Positions 49,611 to 59,149 of a stretch of 64,000 nucleotides of DNA are shown in pieces. This stretch comes from JAQVXR01 sp050945755 (GTDB taxonomy: Bacteria > Bacillota > Dehalobacteriia > Dehalobacteriales > Dehalobacteriaceae). The DNA lies in assembly GCA_050945755.1 (NCBI GenBank), contig JBMNTN010000003.1, positions 1-64,000 on the forward strand, read 5' to 3'. Positions within the stretch are counted from its first letter, which is position 1, and every line of letters begins with the position of its first letter. The position numbers and the translations under genes were made by a program. The notes under the pieces are model-generated. The model did no database searches and had not been told where the DNA came from. It saw only the letters and a list, made by a program, of their open reading frames with translations.

Positions 49611-49889
49611 TTATTTGCCAGCTACCGCATCCTTTAATCCCTTGCCTGCTTTAAAACCCGGCACCTTTGCTGCGGAAATCTCTATTGTTTCACCAGTTTG
49701 GGGATTGCGACCTACTCGAGCAGCCCGTTCCTTTACTTCGAATGTACCAAAGCCCACTAATTGAACTTTGTCTCCGACTGCTAAAGCGTCACTGATACTG
49801 GCGAAAACTGCGTTAACAGCTTTTTCGGCATCTTTCTTTGTTATTTCAGCCTTCTCCGCCACATTATTGACCAAATCGGCTTTATTCAA
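49611..49889 (-). CDS. hup: HU-family DNA-binding protein
   Basis: A 92-residue histone-like protein that bends and compacts DNA as a dimer. MNKADLVNNVAEKAEITKKDAEKAVNAV, the GFGTFEVKERAARVGRNPQTGE arm region and the basic C-terminus are textbook HU. TTG start with GGAGGG upstream. Own terminator. Confidence 0.97.
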   Translation of the reverse strand: MNKADLVNNVAEKAEITKKDAEKAVNAVFASISDALAVGDKVQLVGFGTFEVKERAARVGRNPQTGETIEISAAKVPGFKAGKGLKDAVAGK

Positions 49890-49988
49890 ACAAATCCCTC
49901 CTATAAATTTGGTTCAAGCTGACATTTTTACAAATTCGCTATACTCCTTAATAATCCTTCCTAAATATACTCTATTTCATATTTTCAC

Positions 49989-50762
49989 TTAAAATAAATT
50001 TTCTTTTGCCTCGTCCCACAACTGATCCATTTCTGTTAATGATAAATCTTTTATATCCCGTCCAACAACCTTTGCATGATCTTCAATATAAGAAAACCGC
50101 TTGTTAAACTTGTCCATTGTTTCCCTCAATGCTTCTTCGGCATCAACATGCAAAAAACGGGCTACATTAACCACCGCAAAAAGCAGATCCCCCAGTTCTT
50201 CCTTTTCGCCTGTACCTGTCTTGATTGCCTTCTGCAGCTCAACCATTTCCTCAGTAATTTTCTCCCAAGCCCCTTCCATACTAGGCCAGTCAAATCCAAC
50301 CCGAGCCGCTTTTTCCTGAATTTTCTGCGCTCGGTGCAAGGCAGGCAAGCCACGGGGTACCTCCAAAAGCCTTTTCGGCCTGTTCTGTTCTTCCGCCTTA
50401 ATCTCTTCCCACTTTACAAGAACCTCTTCCGAATTTTCCGCATGCCCTCCGGCAAAAACATGGGGATGACGCCGAATCATTTTTTCTGTTACGCCTTTAA
50501 TCACATTGTTGATGTCAAAATCCCCTTTTTCACTGGCCATCTGAGCATGAAAAACGATTTGTAGTAATAAGTCTCCCAACTCATCACATAATTTATGCAT
50601 ATTTTTTTCTTCTATTGCTTCTATTACTTCGTATGTTTCTTCCACCAGATATTTTTTTATGGAGTCGTGGTTTTGTTCCCTATCCCAGGGACACCCTCCT
50701 TCCCCTCTTAACGTTGCCATTACTTGAACTAAATCATCAAGTGGGTACTTATCTTTACTCAA
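49989..50762 (-). CDS. mazG: nucleoside triphosphate pyrophosphohydrolase MazG
   Basis: A 257-residue all-alpha NTP pyrophosphatase. GGCPWDREQNHDSIKKYLVEE and ELGDLLLQIVFHAQ give the first EExxE-type site, and EELGDLLFAVVNVAR the second, so both MazG repeats are present. It removes aberrant nucleotides and may lower (p)ppGpp. It lies between spoVT and hup, as in other clostridia. Confidence 0.95.
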   Translation of the reverse strand: MSKDKYPLDDLVQVMATLRGEGGCPWDREQNHDSIKKYLVEETYEVIEAIEEKNMHKLCDELGDLLLQIVFHAQMASEKGDFDINNVIKGVTEKMIRRHPHVFAGGHAENSEEVLVKWEEIKAEEQNRPKRLLEVPRGLPALHRAQKIQEKAARVGFDWPSMEGAWEKITEEMVELQKAIKTGTGEKEELGDLLFAVVNVARFLHVDAEEALRETMDKFNKRFSYIEDHAKVVGRDIKDLSLTEMDQLWDEAKENLF

Positions 50763-50856
50763 GCTATCACTTCCTGTCTAAGAACTTGGCATTAAAAAGG
50801 CTTAAATCCTGGTAACAACTGACAATATTCTATCAGTCCCCTATTAATTTAGCAAC

Positions 50857-50884
50857 TTAAAAAAAAAATCGCCCGTGGCGATTT
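50857..50884 (-). terminator. terminator of spoVT
   Basis: Stem AAATCGCC/GGCGATTT with a three-base loop (50866-50884) followed by a run of T on the minus strand, about 36 bases after the spoVT stop. Confidence 0.85.
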
Positions 50885-50919
50885 TCAGAATATATGAAGA
50901 TTAGTATTTTATAGTCAAG

Positions 50920-51492
50920 TTATTGTTCCATCTGCTTTGCTAAAAAGCCCGCTGCTGTTTCGGCAAGTTTTAGTTCCATGTCACCCATAGTTATGTTTTG
51001 TTCCTTACTGCAGATAATTACCGCCCCAATTGGATCCCCCTGAGCAATAATCGGGGCAATAACTTGTGCGGAAAACCTGCAACAATCTTCTTCATTATCA
51101 CTGGCAATTATTGCGCAATCTTCACAATTGGCATTCTCACCCGGGTTATTCAACAACATAGACCGTCGATCTTCCATGACACGTTCTACTGCAGAACCAA
51201 CCGACTTATTTAAAAACTCTTTCTTTGGAGCGCCACTTACTGCAATAATGGAATCACGATCAGCAATACAGGCAATATGCCCAATAGCTTCATTGAGGGA
51301 ATCAGCATACTCTTTTGCAAAATCGCCGAGTTCACCGATAGGTGAATACTTCTTGAGAATTACCTCTCCTTCTCGATCAACAAATATCTCTAACGGGTCA
51401 CCTTCACGGATCCTTAATGTTCTACGTATCTCTTTGGGAATCACAACTCTCCCTAAGTCATCAATCCGGCGCACAATCCCTGTAGCTTTCAT
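50920..51492 (-). CDS. spoVT: stage V sporulation transcription factor SpoVT
   Basis: A 190-residue AbrB-family regulator: an N-terminal swapped-hairpin DNA-binding domain (MKATGIVRRIDDLGRVVIPKEIRRTLRI) and a C-terminal GAF-like domain. SpoVT modulates sigma-G dependent genes in the forespore. A sigma-G type promoter lies directly upstream. GGAGGG precedes the ATG. Confidence 0.97.
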   Translation of the reverse strand: MKATGIVRRIDDLGRVVIPKEIRRTLRIREGDPLEIFVDREGEVILKKYSPIGELGDFAKEYADSLNEAIGHIACIADRDSIIAVSGAPKKEFLNKSVGSAVERVMEDRRSMLLNNPGENANCEDCAIIASDNEEDCCRFSAQVIAPIIAQGDPIGAVIICSKEQNITMGDMELKLAETAAGFLAKQMEQ

Positions 51493-51546
51493 TTAACGAA
51501 TTTCCCTCCTTTTTGCTTATCGTAAAGAGTCAGGCGGCTTTAGTGA

Positions 51547-51577
51547 TAGTATATAACTTTTTCCTGCTCGTTATTCA
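51547..51577 (-). promoter_or_regulatory. sigma-G promoter of spoVT
   Basis: TGAATA (51572-51577), 18-base spacer, TATACTA (51547-51553) on the minus strand. This matches the sigma-G consensus TGAATA-N17/18-CATACTA with one mismatch. In B. subtilis spoVT is also a sigma-G gene. Confidence 0.75.
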
Positions 51578-51620
51578 TTTTTTCCCATCAGTCAAACTAT
51601 TTAACGACATGCTCTGTTTC

Positions 51621-51650
51621 AAAAAACAAAACGCAGCGAACGTCCGCTGC
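51621..51650 (-). terminator. terminator of prsA
   Basis: Stem GCAGCG/CGCTGC with a six-base loop (51633-51650) followed by GTTTTGTTTTTT on the minus strand. Confidence 0.82.
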
Positions 51651-51666
51651 ATTTTGCATGTGATTT

Positions 51667-52677
51667 TTAATTTTTCCCTTGGCCATTTTGCCCTTTTTCT
51701 TCGTTGTTACCTGCAAAAAGATTGTTGGTTATTTCTGAGTCATCCCGAAAGCCCTCTATAAACTCTTGAAAAGCGATATTTTTTTCTCCCTGGGCTAAAT
51801 AATTTTTAACATCTTCCTTAACTTCTTCAAAAGAACTTTTTTTGACATCCAGCTTAATAATATGATAGCCATAATCCGTGAGAATCGGCTCACGAGTATA
51901 TTCTCCAACCTTATTTAATTGAAAGGCACCAGATACAAATTCCGGTACTAATGCCAGGGTTGACCGATTAAATTCCATATCTAAAATACCCCCCAGATCC
52001 TTTGTCCCCGGATCATCGGAATATTTTTGGGCTAATTTGGCAAAATCTGCTCCTTCATCAAGTTCTCCAACAATAGTTTTTGCTTTTTCCTTGGCATTGG
52101 TTAATTCTTCTTCAGATGCTTGGCCTTTACGCGCCTCAACCAAAATATGAGATACTTTTACTTTTTCCCAGTTCTCTTTATCTTGCTCAAATTGTTTCTG
52201 CGCAGTCTCATCGTCAATAGTGACGCGGGAAGTAACCTTTTCAAACAATCCCTGTCCGGTTAGCTGATATTTAATCATTCGTTTAAGATCATCTTCCGTC
52301 ATTTGCTGTTTCTTTAGCCAATCCTGATATTCCTCATCCTTTTGAAAACCCTTTTTTATTCTCTCCTCAAGAAAAGCTTCTATTTCGTCTACACCGGCTG
52401 TCACACCCTCTTTTTCGCCTGCCTGCATAACCAGCTTTTCATCAATCCACTGGTTCACTACATTCTGTTTTAATTGGTTTAAAAGTTCCTGCCCTTGTTC
52501 TCCTTCAAAGGAAACGCCCATTTGCTCTGAATAAATACAGGCTTGGTCCACCCGAATGTCAAATTCCTTTCTGGTAAGGGTTTCCCCGTTTACTTCGGCA
52601 ATTGGCTTCTCCCCACACCCTGTTACTATCAAAGCAAACACCAGAACCCCTAAAAATGTCAAGACCCAACGACGCAT
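51667..52677 (-). CDS. prsA: PrsA/SurA-like peptidylprolyl isomerase lipoprotein
   Basis: A 336-residue exported foldase. The N-terminus has a signal with lipobox VTGC; a SurA-like N-terminal helical domain follows (about 30-165) and a parvulin domain at about 175-265 (VSHILVEARKGQASEEEL through FELN-like AFQLNKVGEYTREPI). It helps fold proteins on the outer face of the membrane. It lies just downstream of mfd. Confidence 0.9.
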   Translation of the reverse strand: MRRWVLTFLGVLVFALIVTGCGEKPIAEVNGETLTRKEFDIRVDQACIYSEQMGVSFEGEQGQELLNQLKQNVVNQWIDEKLVMQAGEKEGVTAGVDEIEAFLEERIKKGFQKDEEYQDWLKKQQMTEDDLKRMIKYQLTGQGLFEKVTSRVTIDDETAQKQFEQDKENWEKVKVSHILVEARKGQASEEELTNAKEKAKTIVGELDEGADFAKLAQKYSDDPGTKDLGGILDMEFNRSTLALVPEFVSGAFQLNKVGEYTREPILTDYGYHIIKLDVKKSSFEEVKEDVKNYLAQGEKNIAFQEFIEGFRDDSEITNNLFAGNNEEKGQNGQGKN

Positions 52678-52695
52678 TTCTTCACAACCTTCCCG

Positions 52696-55600
52696 TCAAG
52701 ATAATTCCATTATATCACGAGATTCCTTATCGGTTAAATCAATTAACTTCTCAAACAGCTTAATTACGATATCCAAAATACGCTGAGGCTTCTCCCCGAC
52801 AGCCTTTATTTTTATTTCTAAATCCACCGCCACGCCAAATGAAATTCTCCGGTTAAATTCACGGACTAACTCTGCTAAAACCACTCCGGAAATCTGCCGG
52901 CCGGAGACAAAGCGGATATGAACAAAACCCTTCTGCTGGGCGATAGATGATACACCCAGCTTTTGGGCAAGAACCTTAATCAGCCCCAGTCGAAATAAAT
53001 TGCGCACTGGTTCCGGAGCAACACCGTATCTGTCCTCTGCTTCTAACTCCAGGTCTTTCACTTCACTGATATCATCTGCCGAAGCAAGCCTTTTGTATAA
53101 TTCAATTTTTAATTCGGTATCAGCAACATAGGAATCCGGGATAAAGGCATTAATGTTTAGCTCCAGTTGAGGGGTTACTTTTTCCGGGATAAATTCTGCC
53201 CCGTAACGCTGTTTATGAACTTCTTCTTGCACCAGCCGACAATACATATCAAAACCAACCGCAAGGATATGTCCGTGTTGTTCCGGACCTAATATATTTC
53301 CTGCCCCACGAATTTCTAAATCCCTCATGGCAATTTTAAATCCGGAACCTAATTCCGTGAAATCTCGAATTGCTGTCAAACGTTTTTTTGCAACATCACT
53401 CAGAATTTTTTCCTTTCGGTAAGTAAAATAGGCATATGCTTGTTTTTCAGACCGTCCAACCCGGCCTCTTAATTGATAAAGCTGAGATAGACCAAAGCTG
53501 TCTGCCTCATCAACAATTAAAGTGTTAACATTGGAAATATCAAGTCCGGACTCAATAATTGTTGTACAGATCAGTACATTTCCCTTTCCCTCAATAAAAT
53601 CCAGCATGATCATCTCCAGATCATGTTCCCGCATCTGGCCGTGCGCGACAAGCACTTTTGCTTCCGGGACCAGTTCCATGATATGATCTGCCACCAAGTC
53701 AATATTATTTACCCTATTATGTACAAAGTAAATTTGGCCTCCCCGTGCAAGTTCCCGCATAATTGCCTCTTTAATTACCCGTTCCTGATATTCCATGACG
53801 TATGTCTGGACAGGCTGCCTGTCTTCAGGAGGAGTCTCAATTACACTCATATCACGTACTCCCAGCAGTGACATATGCAGCGTGCGGGGAATAGGTGTTG
53901 CCGACAGTGTCAACACATCAACGTTTTGTTTAAGATTCTTGATTTTCTCCTTATGGGCAACACCAAATCTCTGTTCCTCATCAATAATAAGCAGTCCCAA
54001 ATCTTTAAACTTGACATCTTTAGACAAGAGTCGGTGAGTCCCAATAACAATATCAACCGTTCCTTTAGCTAGGCCATTTATTGTCTGACCAACCATTTTG
54101 GCACTTTTAAACCTGCTGAGAACACCTATTTTAACCGGAAATCCATTAAAACGCTCTTGAATAGTCCGCTGATGTTGTTCGGCAAGTACTGTTGTCGGAA
54201 CCAGAAGGGCAACCTGCTTCCCATCCATGATCGCTTTAAAAGCAGCTCTTAGCGCCACCTCCGTTTTCCCGTAACCTACATCACCGCATAACAGCCGATC
54301 CATCGGCTTTTGTCTTTCCATATCTTTTTTTATTTCTTCCACTGCCCGCAACTGATCAGGGGTTTCCGGAAAGGGAAAAGCATCTTCAAATTCCTGCTGC
54401 CAAACTGTGTCCGAAGAAAAAGCATGGCCACGAACAGCCTCCCTGGCGGCGTAAAGAGCAAGCAGTTCTTTTGCCATGTCCTGAACGGAATGGCGAACTT
54501 TGTTTTTTACTCGGTTCCACTCATTGCCGCCTAGTTTATAAAGCTTCGGAGCACGCCCTTCATCCCCAATATATTTCTGAATCAAATCAACCTGATCTGT
54601 TGGTACATACAATTTATCTTCCCCGGAATACTGAATATACAAGTAGTCCCGTTGATTATCTCCAATTTGCAAGCGCTTTACCCCAAGATAGCGCCCAATA
54701 CCATGATTTACATGAACTACATAATCGCCTTCTTTTAAATCAAGAAACGTGGCAATTTTCTCTCCCTTTCTTGACCGCCGCCGGGATTTAGCATGAATGC
54801 CCTGACCTAAAATATCCGTTTCACTGAAAAGCAACATCTTAATCATTCCACACTCAAAACCCCGGGGAAATCCGGCATGAACAACCTCAACACTTTCCGC
54901 TCCCAAGTCGGATAATAGTTCTTTCATTTTATTCACCCGAATTGAAGAACTTGCGGAAACAAGCACCCGATAACCCTGCTGCCGATAAAATTTTAAATCC
55001 TCTTTCAGCCGGGAAAAATTTCCTTTATAAGAGGGTAGCTCACGGGTAGGGATAGAATATTTGTTGGTAAGGTCAAATCCCCCGTTCTCCGGCAGATGGG
55101 AAAACAAAAGAAGAGGCCTTTTCGCCAATGCTTCTTTATACTTTGCTTCTGTTTGAAAATTCTCTGCAAAGGAGGGAAGTATTTTCCCATCCTCAAGAAG
55201 ATCAAAATACAAAGAATGATTTTCAGCCAAAATTGTTTCTGCTTCTTGTGTAATTCGGTCCGGTTCATCAAGAATTACCAGTCCTCGATCTGAAAGGTAT
55301 TCTACCGGGGAAACGGCATCAAGGTAAAAATGACAGAGAAATTGCTCCATTCCTCCATTCCAGATGCCTTCCCTCATTTGTTCAATATAAGGAGAAAAGA
55401 ACTCACGCATGTACCCGCGTTTCATTACGGAGTATGAGCGAGAAACCTTTTCCAGCTCCCGAGCCAGCTTTTCCCCGGCTTTAAACAATGTTTCGGGATC
55501 AGCAGGCAACTCACGGGCCGGTGGAAGACTGGCTTCTTGTTTCTCTTGGAGGGAACGCTGGGTAGCAATGTCAAAACTTCTGATCGAATCTATCTCATCA

Positions 55601-56196
55601 TCGAAAAATTCAATCCTCAAAGGATATTCTTCAGTATATGGAAAAATGTCAATGATTCCTCCCCGGATGCTAAAAGTCCCCGGTACTTCTACCATATACT
55701 CCTTGGTATAACCAATGTTTATCAAGGTGCTTACTAATTGGCTAAGATTGACACACTGTCCAATAGATAGGGTTAATACAAATTTAGAGAATACGCCAGG
55801 AGGTGTTGTTTTTCTCATCAGAGATTGCAGCGGTGCCACCACCAATACCGGTGCCTTTTGGGACAGCCTGGTCAAGCAGGATATTCTCTGCTTCTCTATC
55901 TCGGCATTACGGGCATGCACCTCATAGGGAAGAAGTTCTACCGGAGGGAAATAATAAACCTGATTATCTGACTTGAGCGCAACCAAATTTTCGTAAAATG
56001 TCCGTGCCGCCTCCGGATTAGATGTCACAACCAGCACAGGAGCTTTAATATCCTCATAAAGTGCTGCCGTCCAAACTGCCCGGGGAAGGCCGGTAAGCCC
56101 TACTAATAGTTGCACCGATCCCGGAAACAATTTTGTTTTTATGGTTTGGTATTGGGCATTTTCCTTCCACGCTGCAGTTAATGAGGTAAATGGCAT
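52696..56196 (-). CDS. mfd: transcription-repair coupling factor
   Basis: About 1166 residues. Mfd removes stalled RNA polymerase and recruits UvrA. UvrB-homology domains at the N-terminus are followed by the RNA polymerase interaction domain, the RecG-like translocase with GDVGYGKTEVALRAAFKA (Walker A) and DEEQRFG (DEEQ box), and the C-terminal TRCF domain. ATG 56196 is chosen because GGAGG precedes it by five bases; the TTG at 56208 overlaps that site. It lies about 190 bases downstream of pth. Confidence 0.97.
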   Translation of the reverse strand: MPFTSLTAAWKENAQYQTIKTKLFPGSVQLLVGLTGLPRAVWTAALYEDIKAPVLVVTSNPEAARTFYENLVALKSDNQVYYFPPVELLPYEVHARNAEIEKQRISCLTRLSQKAPVLVVAPLQSLMRKTTPPGVFSKFVLTLSIGQCVNLSQLVSTLINIGYTKEYMVEVPGTFSIRGGIIDIFPYTEEYPLRIEFFDDEIDSIRSFDIATQRSLQEKQEASLPPARELPADPETLFKAGEKLARELEKVSRSYSVMKRGYMREFFSPYIEQMREGIWNGGMEQFLCHFYLDAVSPVEYLSDRGLVILDEPDRITQEAETILAENHSLYFDLLEDGKILPSFAENFQTEAKYKEALAKRPLLLFSHLPENGGFDLTNKYSIPTRELPSYKGNFSRLKEDLKFYRQQGYRVLVSASSSIRVNKMKELLSDLGAESVEVVHAGFPRGFECGMIKMLLFSETDILGQGIHAKSRRRSRKGEKIATFLDLKEGDYVVHVNHGIGRYLGVKRLQIGDNQRDYLYIQYSGEDKLYVPTDQVDLIQKYIGDEGRAPKLYKLGGNEWNRVKNKVRHSVQDMAKELLALYAAREAVRGHAFSSDTVWQQEFEDAFPFPETPDQLRAVEEIKKDMERQKPMDRLLCGDVGYGKTEVALRAAFKAIMDGKQVALLVPTTVLAEQHQRTIQERFNGFPVKIGVLSRFKSAKMVGQTINGLAKGTVDIVIGTHRLLSKDVKFKDLGLLIIDEEQRFGVAHKEKIKNLKQNVDVLTLSATPIPRTLHMSLLGVRDMSVIETPPEDRQPVQTYVMEYQERVIKEAIMRELARGGQIYFVHNRVNNIDLVADHIMELVPEAKVLVAHGQMREHDLEMIMLDFIEGKGNVLICTTIIESGLDISNVNTLIVDEADSFGLSQLYQLRGRVGRSEKQAYAYFTYRKEKILSDVAKKRLTAIRDFTELGSGFKIAMRDLEIRGAGNILGPEQHGHILAVGFDMYCRLVQEEVHKQRYGAEFIPEKVTPQLELNINAFIPDSYVADTELKIELYKRLASADDISEVKDLELEAEDRYGVAPEPVRNLFRLGLIKVLAQKLGVSSIAQQKGFVHIRFVSGRQISGVVLAELVREFNRRISFGVAVDLEIKIKAVGEKPQRILDIVIKLFEKLIDLTDKESRDIMELS

Positions 56197-56396
56197 AACG
56201 TCCTCCAAATTAAAATATTCTTATTTGTTGAAGTTCCGAAAAAGGACAAACTGAAATAAGCCCGGTCCAAGAGACCGCGCGTAACATAATTCTGCTGTTT
56301 TAATAGTTTTAGATAAACATCCGTCTTCATATCATTTTTAAGTATATTTGTTCCCTCGGTTACAAGTCAAGGGGGCACCATTTTAATCGATCATTG

Positions 56397-56969
56397 TTAG
56401 CTGTCCCGCCCAACAGAATTATATTTATTCATTGCCGATACTATACCGTCCTCAATCCATAATAAAATTGCTTCAGCAGCATTAACAATTGTCTCCTTGA
56501 CCGCTTCCCATTCGTCATTTGAAAAAGGCGTCAGTACATAATCGGTAACAGGTTGATGTTCCGGATGGCTAATACCAACTCGTAAGCGGGGAATTTCCTG
56601 ACTACCCAACATGCCAATAATTGATCCCATACCTTTATGCCCTCCGGCACTTCCACCGGGTCTAATCCTTAAACGTCCAACGTCCAAATCCATATCATCA
56701 AAAACAACCATTAGGTCTGAGAACTCTAACTTATAAAAATTCATTGCTGAAACAACCGCCTGCCCGCTTAAATTCATATAGGTTAATGGTTTTAAGAGAA
56801 CTAGCTTTTCCCTTCCCAGCCAGCCCTCTGCCAGTTCCGAACAATGGCCCTTCTTACGAAATTCAACTCCAATTTTATCTGCTAGTGAATCAAGCACCAT
56901 AAACCCGATATTATGCCGGGTCGCTTCATAACGGGCACCGGGGTTTCCGAGTCCCACAATTAATTTCAT
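56397..56969 (-). CDS. pth: peptidyl-tRNA hydrolase
   Basis: About 190 residues. Releases tRNA from peptidyl-tRNA dropped by ribosomes. MKLIVGLGNPGARYEATRHNIGFMV carries the catalytic histidine and asparagine, and FDDMDLDVGRLRIRPGGSAGGHKGMGSI holds the catalytic aspartate. ATG 56969 follows GAGGAGG and is preferred over the longer reading to 56996. Confidence 0.96.
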   Translation of the reverse strand: MKLIVGLGNPGARYEATRHNIGFMVLDSLADKIGVEFRKKGHCSELAEGWLGREKLVLLKPLTYMNLSGQAVVSAMNFYKLEFSDLMVVFDDMDLDVGRLRIRPGGSAGGHKGMGSIIGMLGSQEIPRLRVGISHPEHQPVTDYVLTPFSNDEWEAVKETIVNAAEAILLWIEDGIVSAMNKYNSVGRDS

Positions 56970-57121
56970 CCTAAATCCTCCTCTTAGTTTTCCCACTCTT
57001 TACATTATTTCCTCTTTTCACTCCTCTTTTCCTTCCCAAAAAATTATTGGGCATATCCTCCAACCAAGAAGCATATTATTTTTTTAGAGTGCCCCATGTG
57101 CAGTAAGGAGGTCTTTCTAAA

Positions 57122-58045
57122 ATGGAAAAGCTCAGTAAAAAAGTTGTCTCTCTACCCGTATTCAGTGTCTCTGAAGGCGAACAAATTGGATATGTAAAAA
57201 GTCTGATAGTTGACCCTATAAAGAAAGAAATTATTGCCCTGGTAATTGATCAAAAAGGGTGGTTCCGGGAAAACAAAATTATCCCGTTTAACAGAGTAAA
57301 CAGTATCGGCGAAAATGCCATTACGGTAGATAAATCTGGCACTGCAGAAAAGCCGGCTAACTTGCCACAGATTTTAAAACTTTTGAAGGACCCGGTCCCC
57401 CTGATTAATGAAAAAGTTGTCACCGCTGCCGGCAGAACATTGGGATATGTAGAGGAATTTTGGTTTAACTCCCAAGGCGAAATTACCCGACTGGAAATCA
57501 GCGGAGGTCTCTTGGAAGGATTCTTAAAAGGAAAGGCAACTCTTCCTGCCAATGAGATTGTCACCATGGGGAAAAATGTTATTATTGCCTCAGACGGTGC
57601 AGAAAATACTATGACGATCGGTGAAAAACACCTGCCCAACACAGTAAAAGAATTAAAACAAGTTACGGCCAAAGCATGGGAAAGTACAGTCAGCAGTTCT
57701 CAAAAAATTGGAAAGGCTATTAAAAACTCCATCAGCAAGCTGGTGGAAGAAGAAGAAAAACTCTCAAATACCAAAGAAGAGACACAAAAACCGGTAGACC
57801 CAAGTAATCGGCCAAACATTAATCATGAGGAAAATCCTGATCTAAGTGAATCGAATCCCACTTCTCGGGAAACAACAGGTGAAACCCAAGAAGAAAAAAC
57901 AGTTACAGCCCCTCAAGATCTTTCTGACAGCTTAAAACAAGATGAGGGAAAAACCAATGAACCCCAAAAAGAGAAAACAAATCAAACCTCTCAAGATTCC
58001 GAAGACTTAACAAAAGAGGCAGAAAAAAACCAAAAGCAAGATTAA
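57122..58045 (+). CDS. PRC-barrel domain protein with acidic tail
   Basis: A 307-residue protein with two PRC-barrel domains: about 1-80 (LPVFSVSEGEQIGYVKSLIVDPIKKEIIALVI) and about 90-165 (EKVVTAAGRTLGYVEEFWFNSQGEITRLEI). The C-terminal 110 residues are hydrophilic, rich in E, K, Q, N and T, and probably disordered. No signal peptide. PRC-barrel proteins often bind RNA, ribosomes or envelope partners; I cannot say which here. GGAGGT precedes the ATG. Divergent from pth. Confidence 0.75.
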   Translation: MEKLSKKVVSLPVFSVSEGEQIGYVKSLIVDPIKKEIIALVIDQKGWFRENKIIPFNRVNSIGENAITVDKSGTAEKPANLPQILKLLKDPVPLINEKVVTAAGRTLGYVEEFWFNSQGEITRLEISGGLLEGFLKGKATLPANEIVTMGKNVIIASDGAENTMTIGEKHLPNTVKELKQVTAKAWESTVSSSQKIGKAIKNSISKLVEEEEKLSNTKEETQKPVDPSNRPNINHEENPDLSESNPTSRETTGETQEEKTVTAPQDLSDSLKQDEGKTNEPQKEKTNQTSQDSEDLTKEAEKNQKQD

Positions 58046-58050
58046 TAAAT

Positions 58051-58074
58051 AAACCCCTCTACCCAGAGGGGTTT
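58051..58074. terminator. bidirectional terminator between the PRC-barrel gene and prs
   Basis: A perfect 10-bp stem AAACCCCTCT/AGAGGGGTTT with a four-base loop between two convergent genes. T-rich flanks are modest on both sides. Confidence 0.7.
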
Positions 58075-58077
58075 AAC

Positions 58078-59025
58078 TTAGTCAAAGAGCCTGCTTACAG
58101 AAAGATTCTCGTGAATCCGAATGATTGCTTCCCCAAGAAGAGGTGCAACAGAAAGAACCTTTATCTTACTGCAAATTTCGTTATTTTGAGGGTTAAAGGG
58201 AATGGTATTGGTGACAACAACCTCTTTTATGACCGATGCTTCCAATCGCTCCAGGGCAGGGGAAGAAAGTACGGCATGAGTACAGCAGGCATGCACTTCC
58301 TTTGCGCCAAGATCTAGCAAAGCCTTGGCTCCCAAAGTGATGGTGCCGGCTGTATCAATAATATCATCGGCCATTATTGCAGTTTTGCCCTCAATATCCC
58401 CAATAATATTCATGATTTCTGCTACATTAGGTTGAGGTCGCCTTTTATCAATAATAGCGATCTCCGCACCCAACCGATTGGCCAGGTTCCGTGCCCGAGT
58501 CACTCCTCCTAAATCGGGAGAAACCACCACCACATTTTCCAAGCCTTTGCTTTTATAATACTCAGCCAAAATTGGCACACCGGGCAAATGATCCACGGGA
58601 ATATCAAAAAAGCCTTGGATAGCACTAGCGTGCAGGTCCATTGCTATTATTCGTCCTGCTCCGGCCGCAGTTAATAGATTTGCTACCAACTTAGCCGAAA
58701 TGGGATCCCGGGCTCTGGATTTGCGTTCTTGCCGGGCGTAGCCATAATAAGGTATTACCGCGGTAATTCGACGGGCAGATGCCCTGCGAACCGCATCAAT
58801 CATTATTAATAGTTCCATCATATGGTCATTAACAGGTGCACAGGTTGGCTGCAAAATAAAAACATCTGCGCCTCGAACACTTTCATCGATAGCCAATCCT
58901 ATCTCCCCGTCTGCAAATCGATTTACCTTGGCTGCCCCTAGGCTCAAACCAAGGTAATCCGCTATCTCCCGAGCTAACTCAGGATTGGCGTTCGCTGAAA
59001 ACAGCTTTAACTTCATGTCACTCAT
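58078..59025 (-). CDS. prs: ribose-phosphate pyrophosphokinase
   Basis: About 315 residues. Makes PRPP from ribose 5-phosphate and ATP for purine, pyrimidine, NAD, His and Trp synthesis. FADGEIGLAIDESVRGADVFILQPT, YYGYARQERKSRARDPISAKLVANLL and the PRPP loop DDIIDTAGTI are all present. ATG 59025 fits GGAGGT spacing better than the ATG at 59034. It lies between glmU and the PRC-barrel gene. Confidence 0.96.
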   Translation of the reverse strand: MSDMKLKLFSANANPELAREIADYLGLSLGAAKVNRFADGEIGLAIDESVRGADVFILQPTCAPVNDHMMELLIMIDAVRRASARRITAVIPYYGYARQERKSRARDPISAKLVANLLTAAGAGRIIAMDLHASAIQGFFDIPVDHLPGVPILAEYYKSKGLENVVVVSPDLGGVTRARNLANRLGAEIAIIDKRRPQPNVAEIMNIIGDIEGKTAIMADDIIDTAGTITLGAKALLDLGAKEVHACCTHAVLSSPALERLEASVIKEVVVTNTIPFNPQNNEICSKIKVLSVAPLLGEAIIRIHENLSVSRLFD

Positions 59026-59149
59026 GGGCTCCATTACCTCCTGGATATCATGTACCTGTTTTAATTCGCGTTAAAGTTGCTTTGTCCTGTTTGCTTTCGA
59101 CATTTTTTTCGTAACAGATTTTGCTACATCAGATGAATCTTCAGCACCT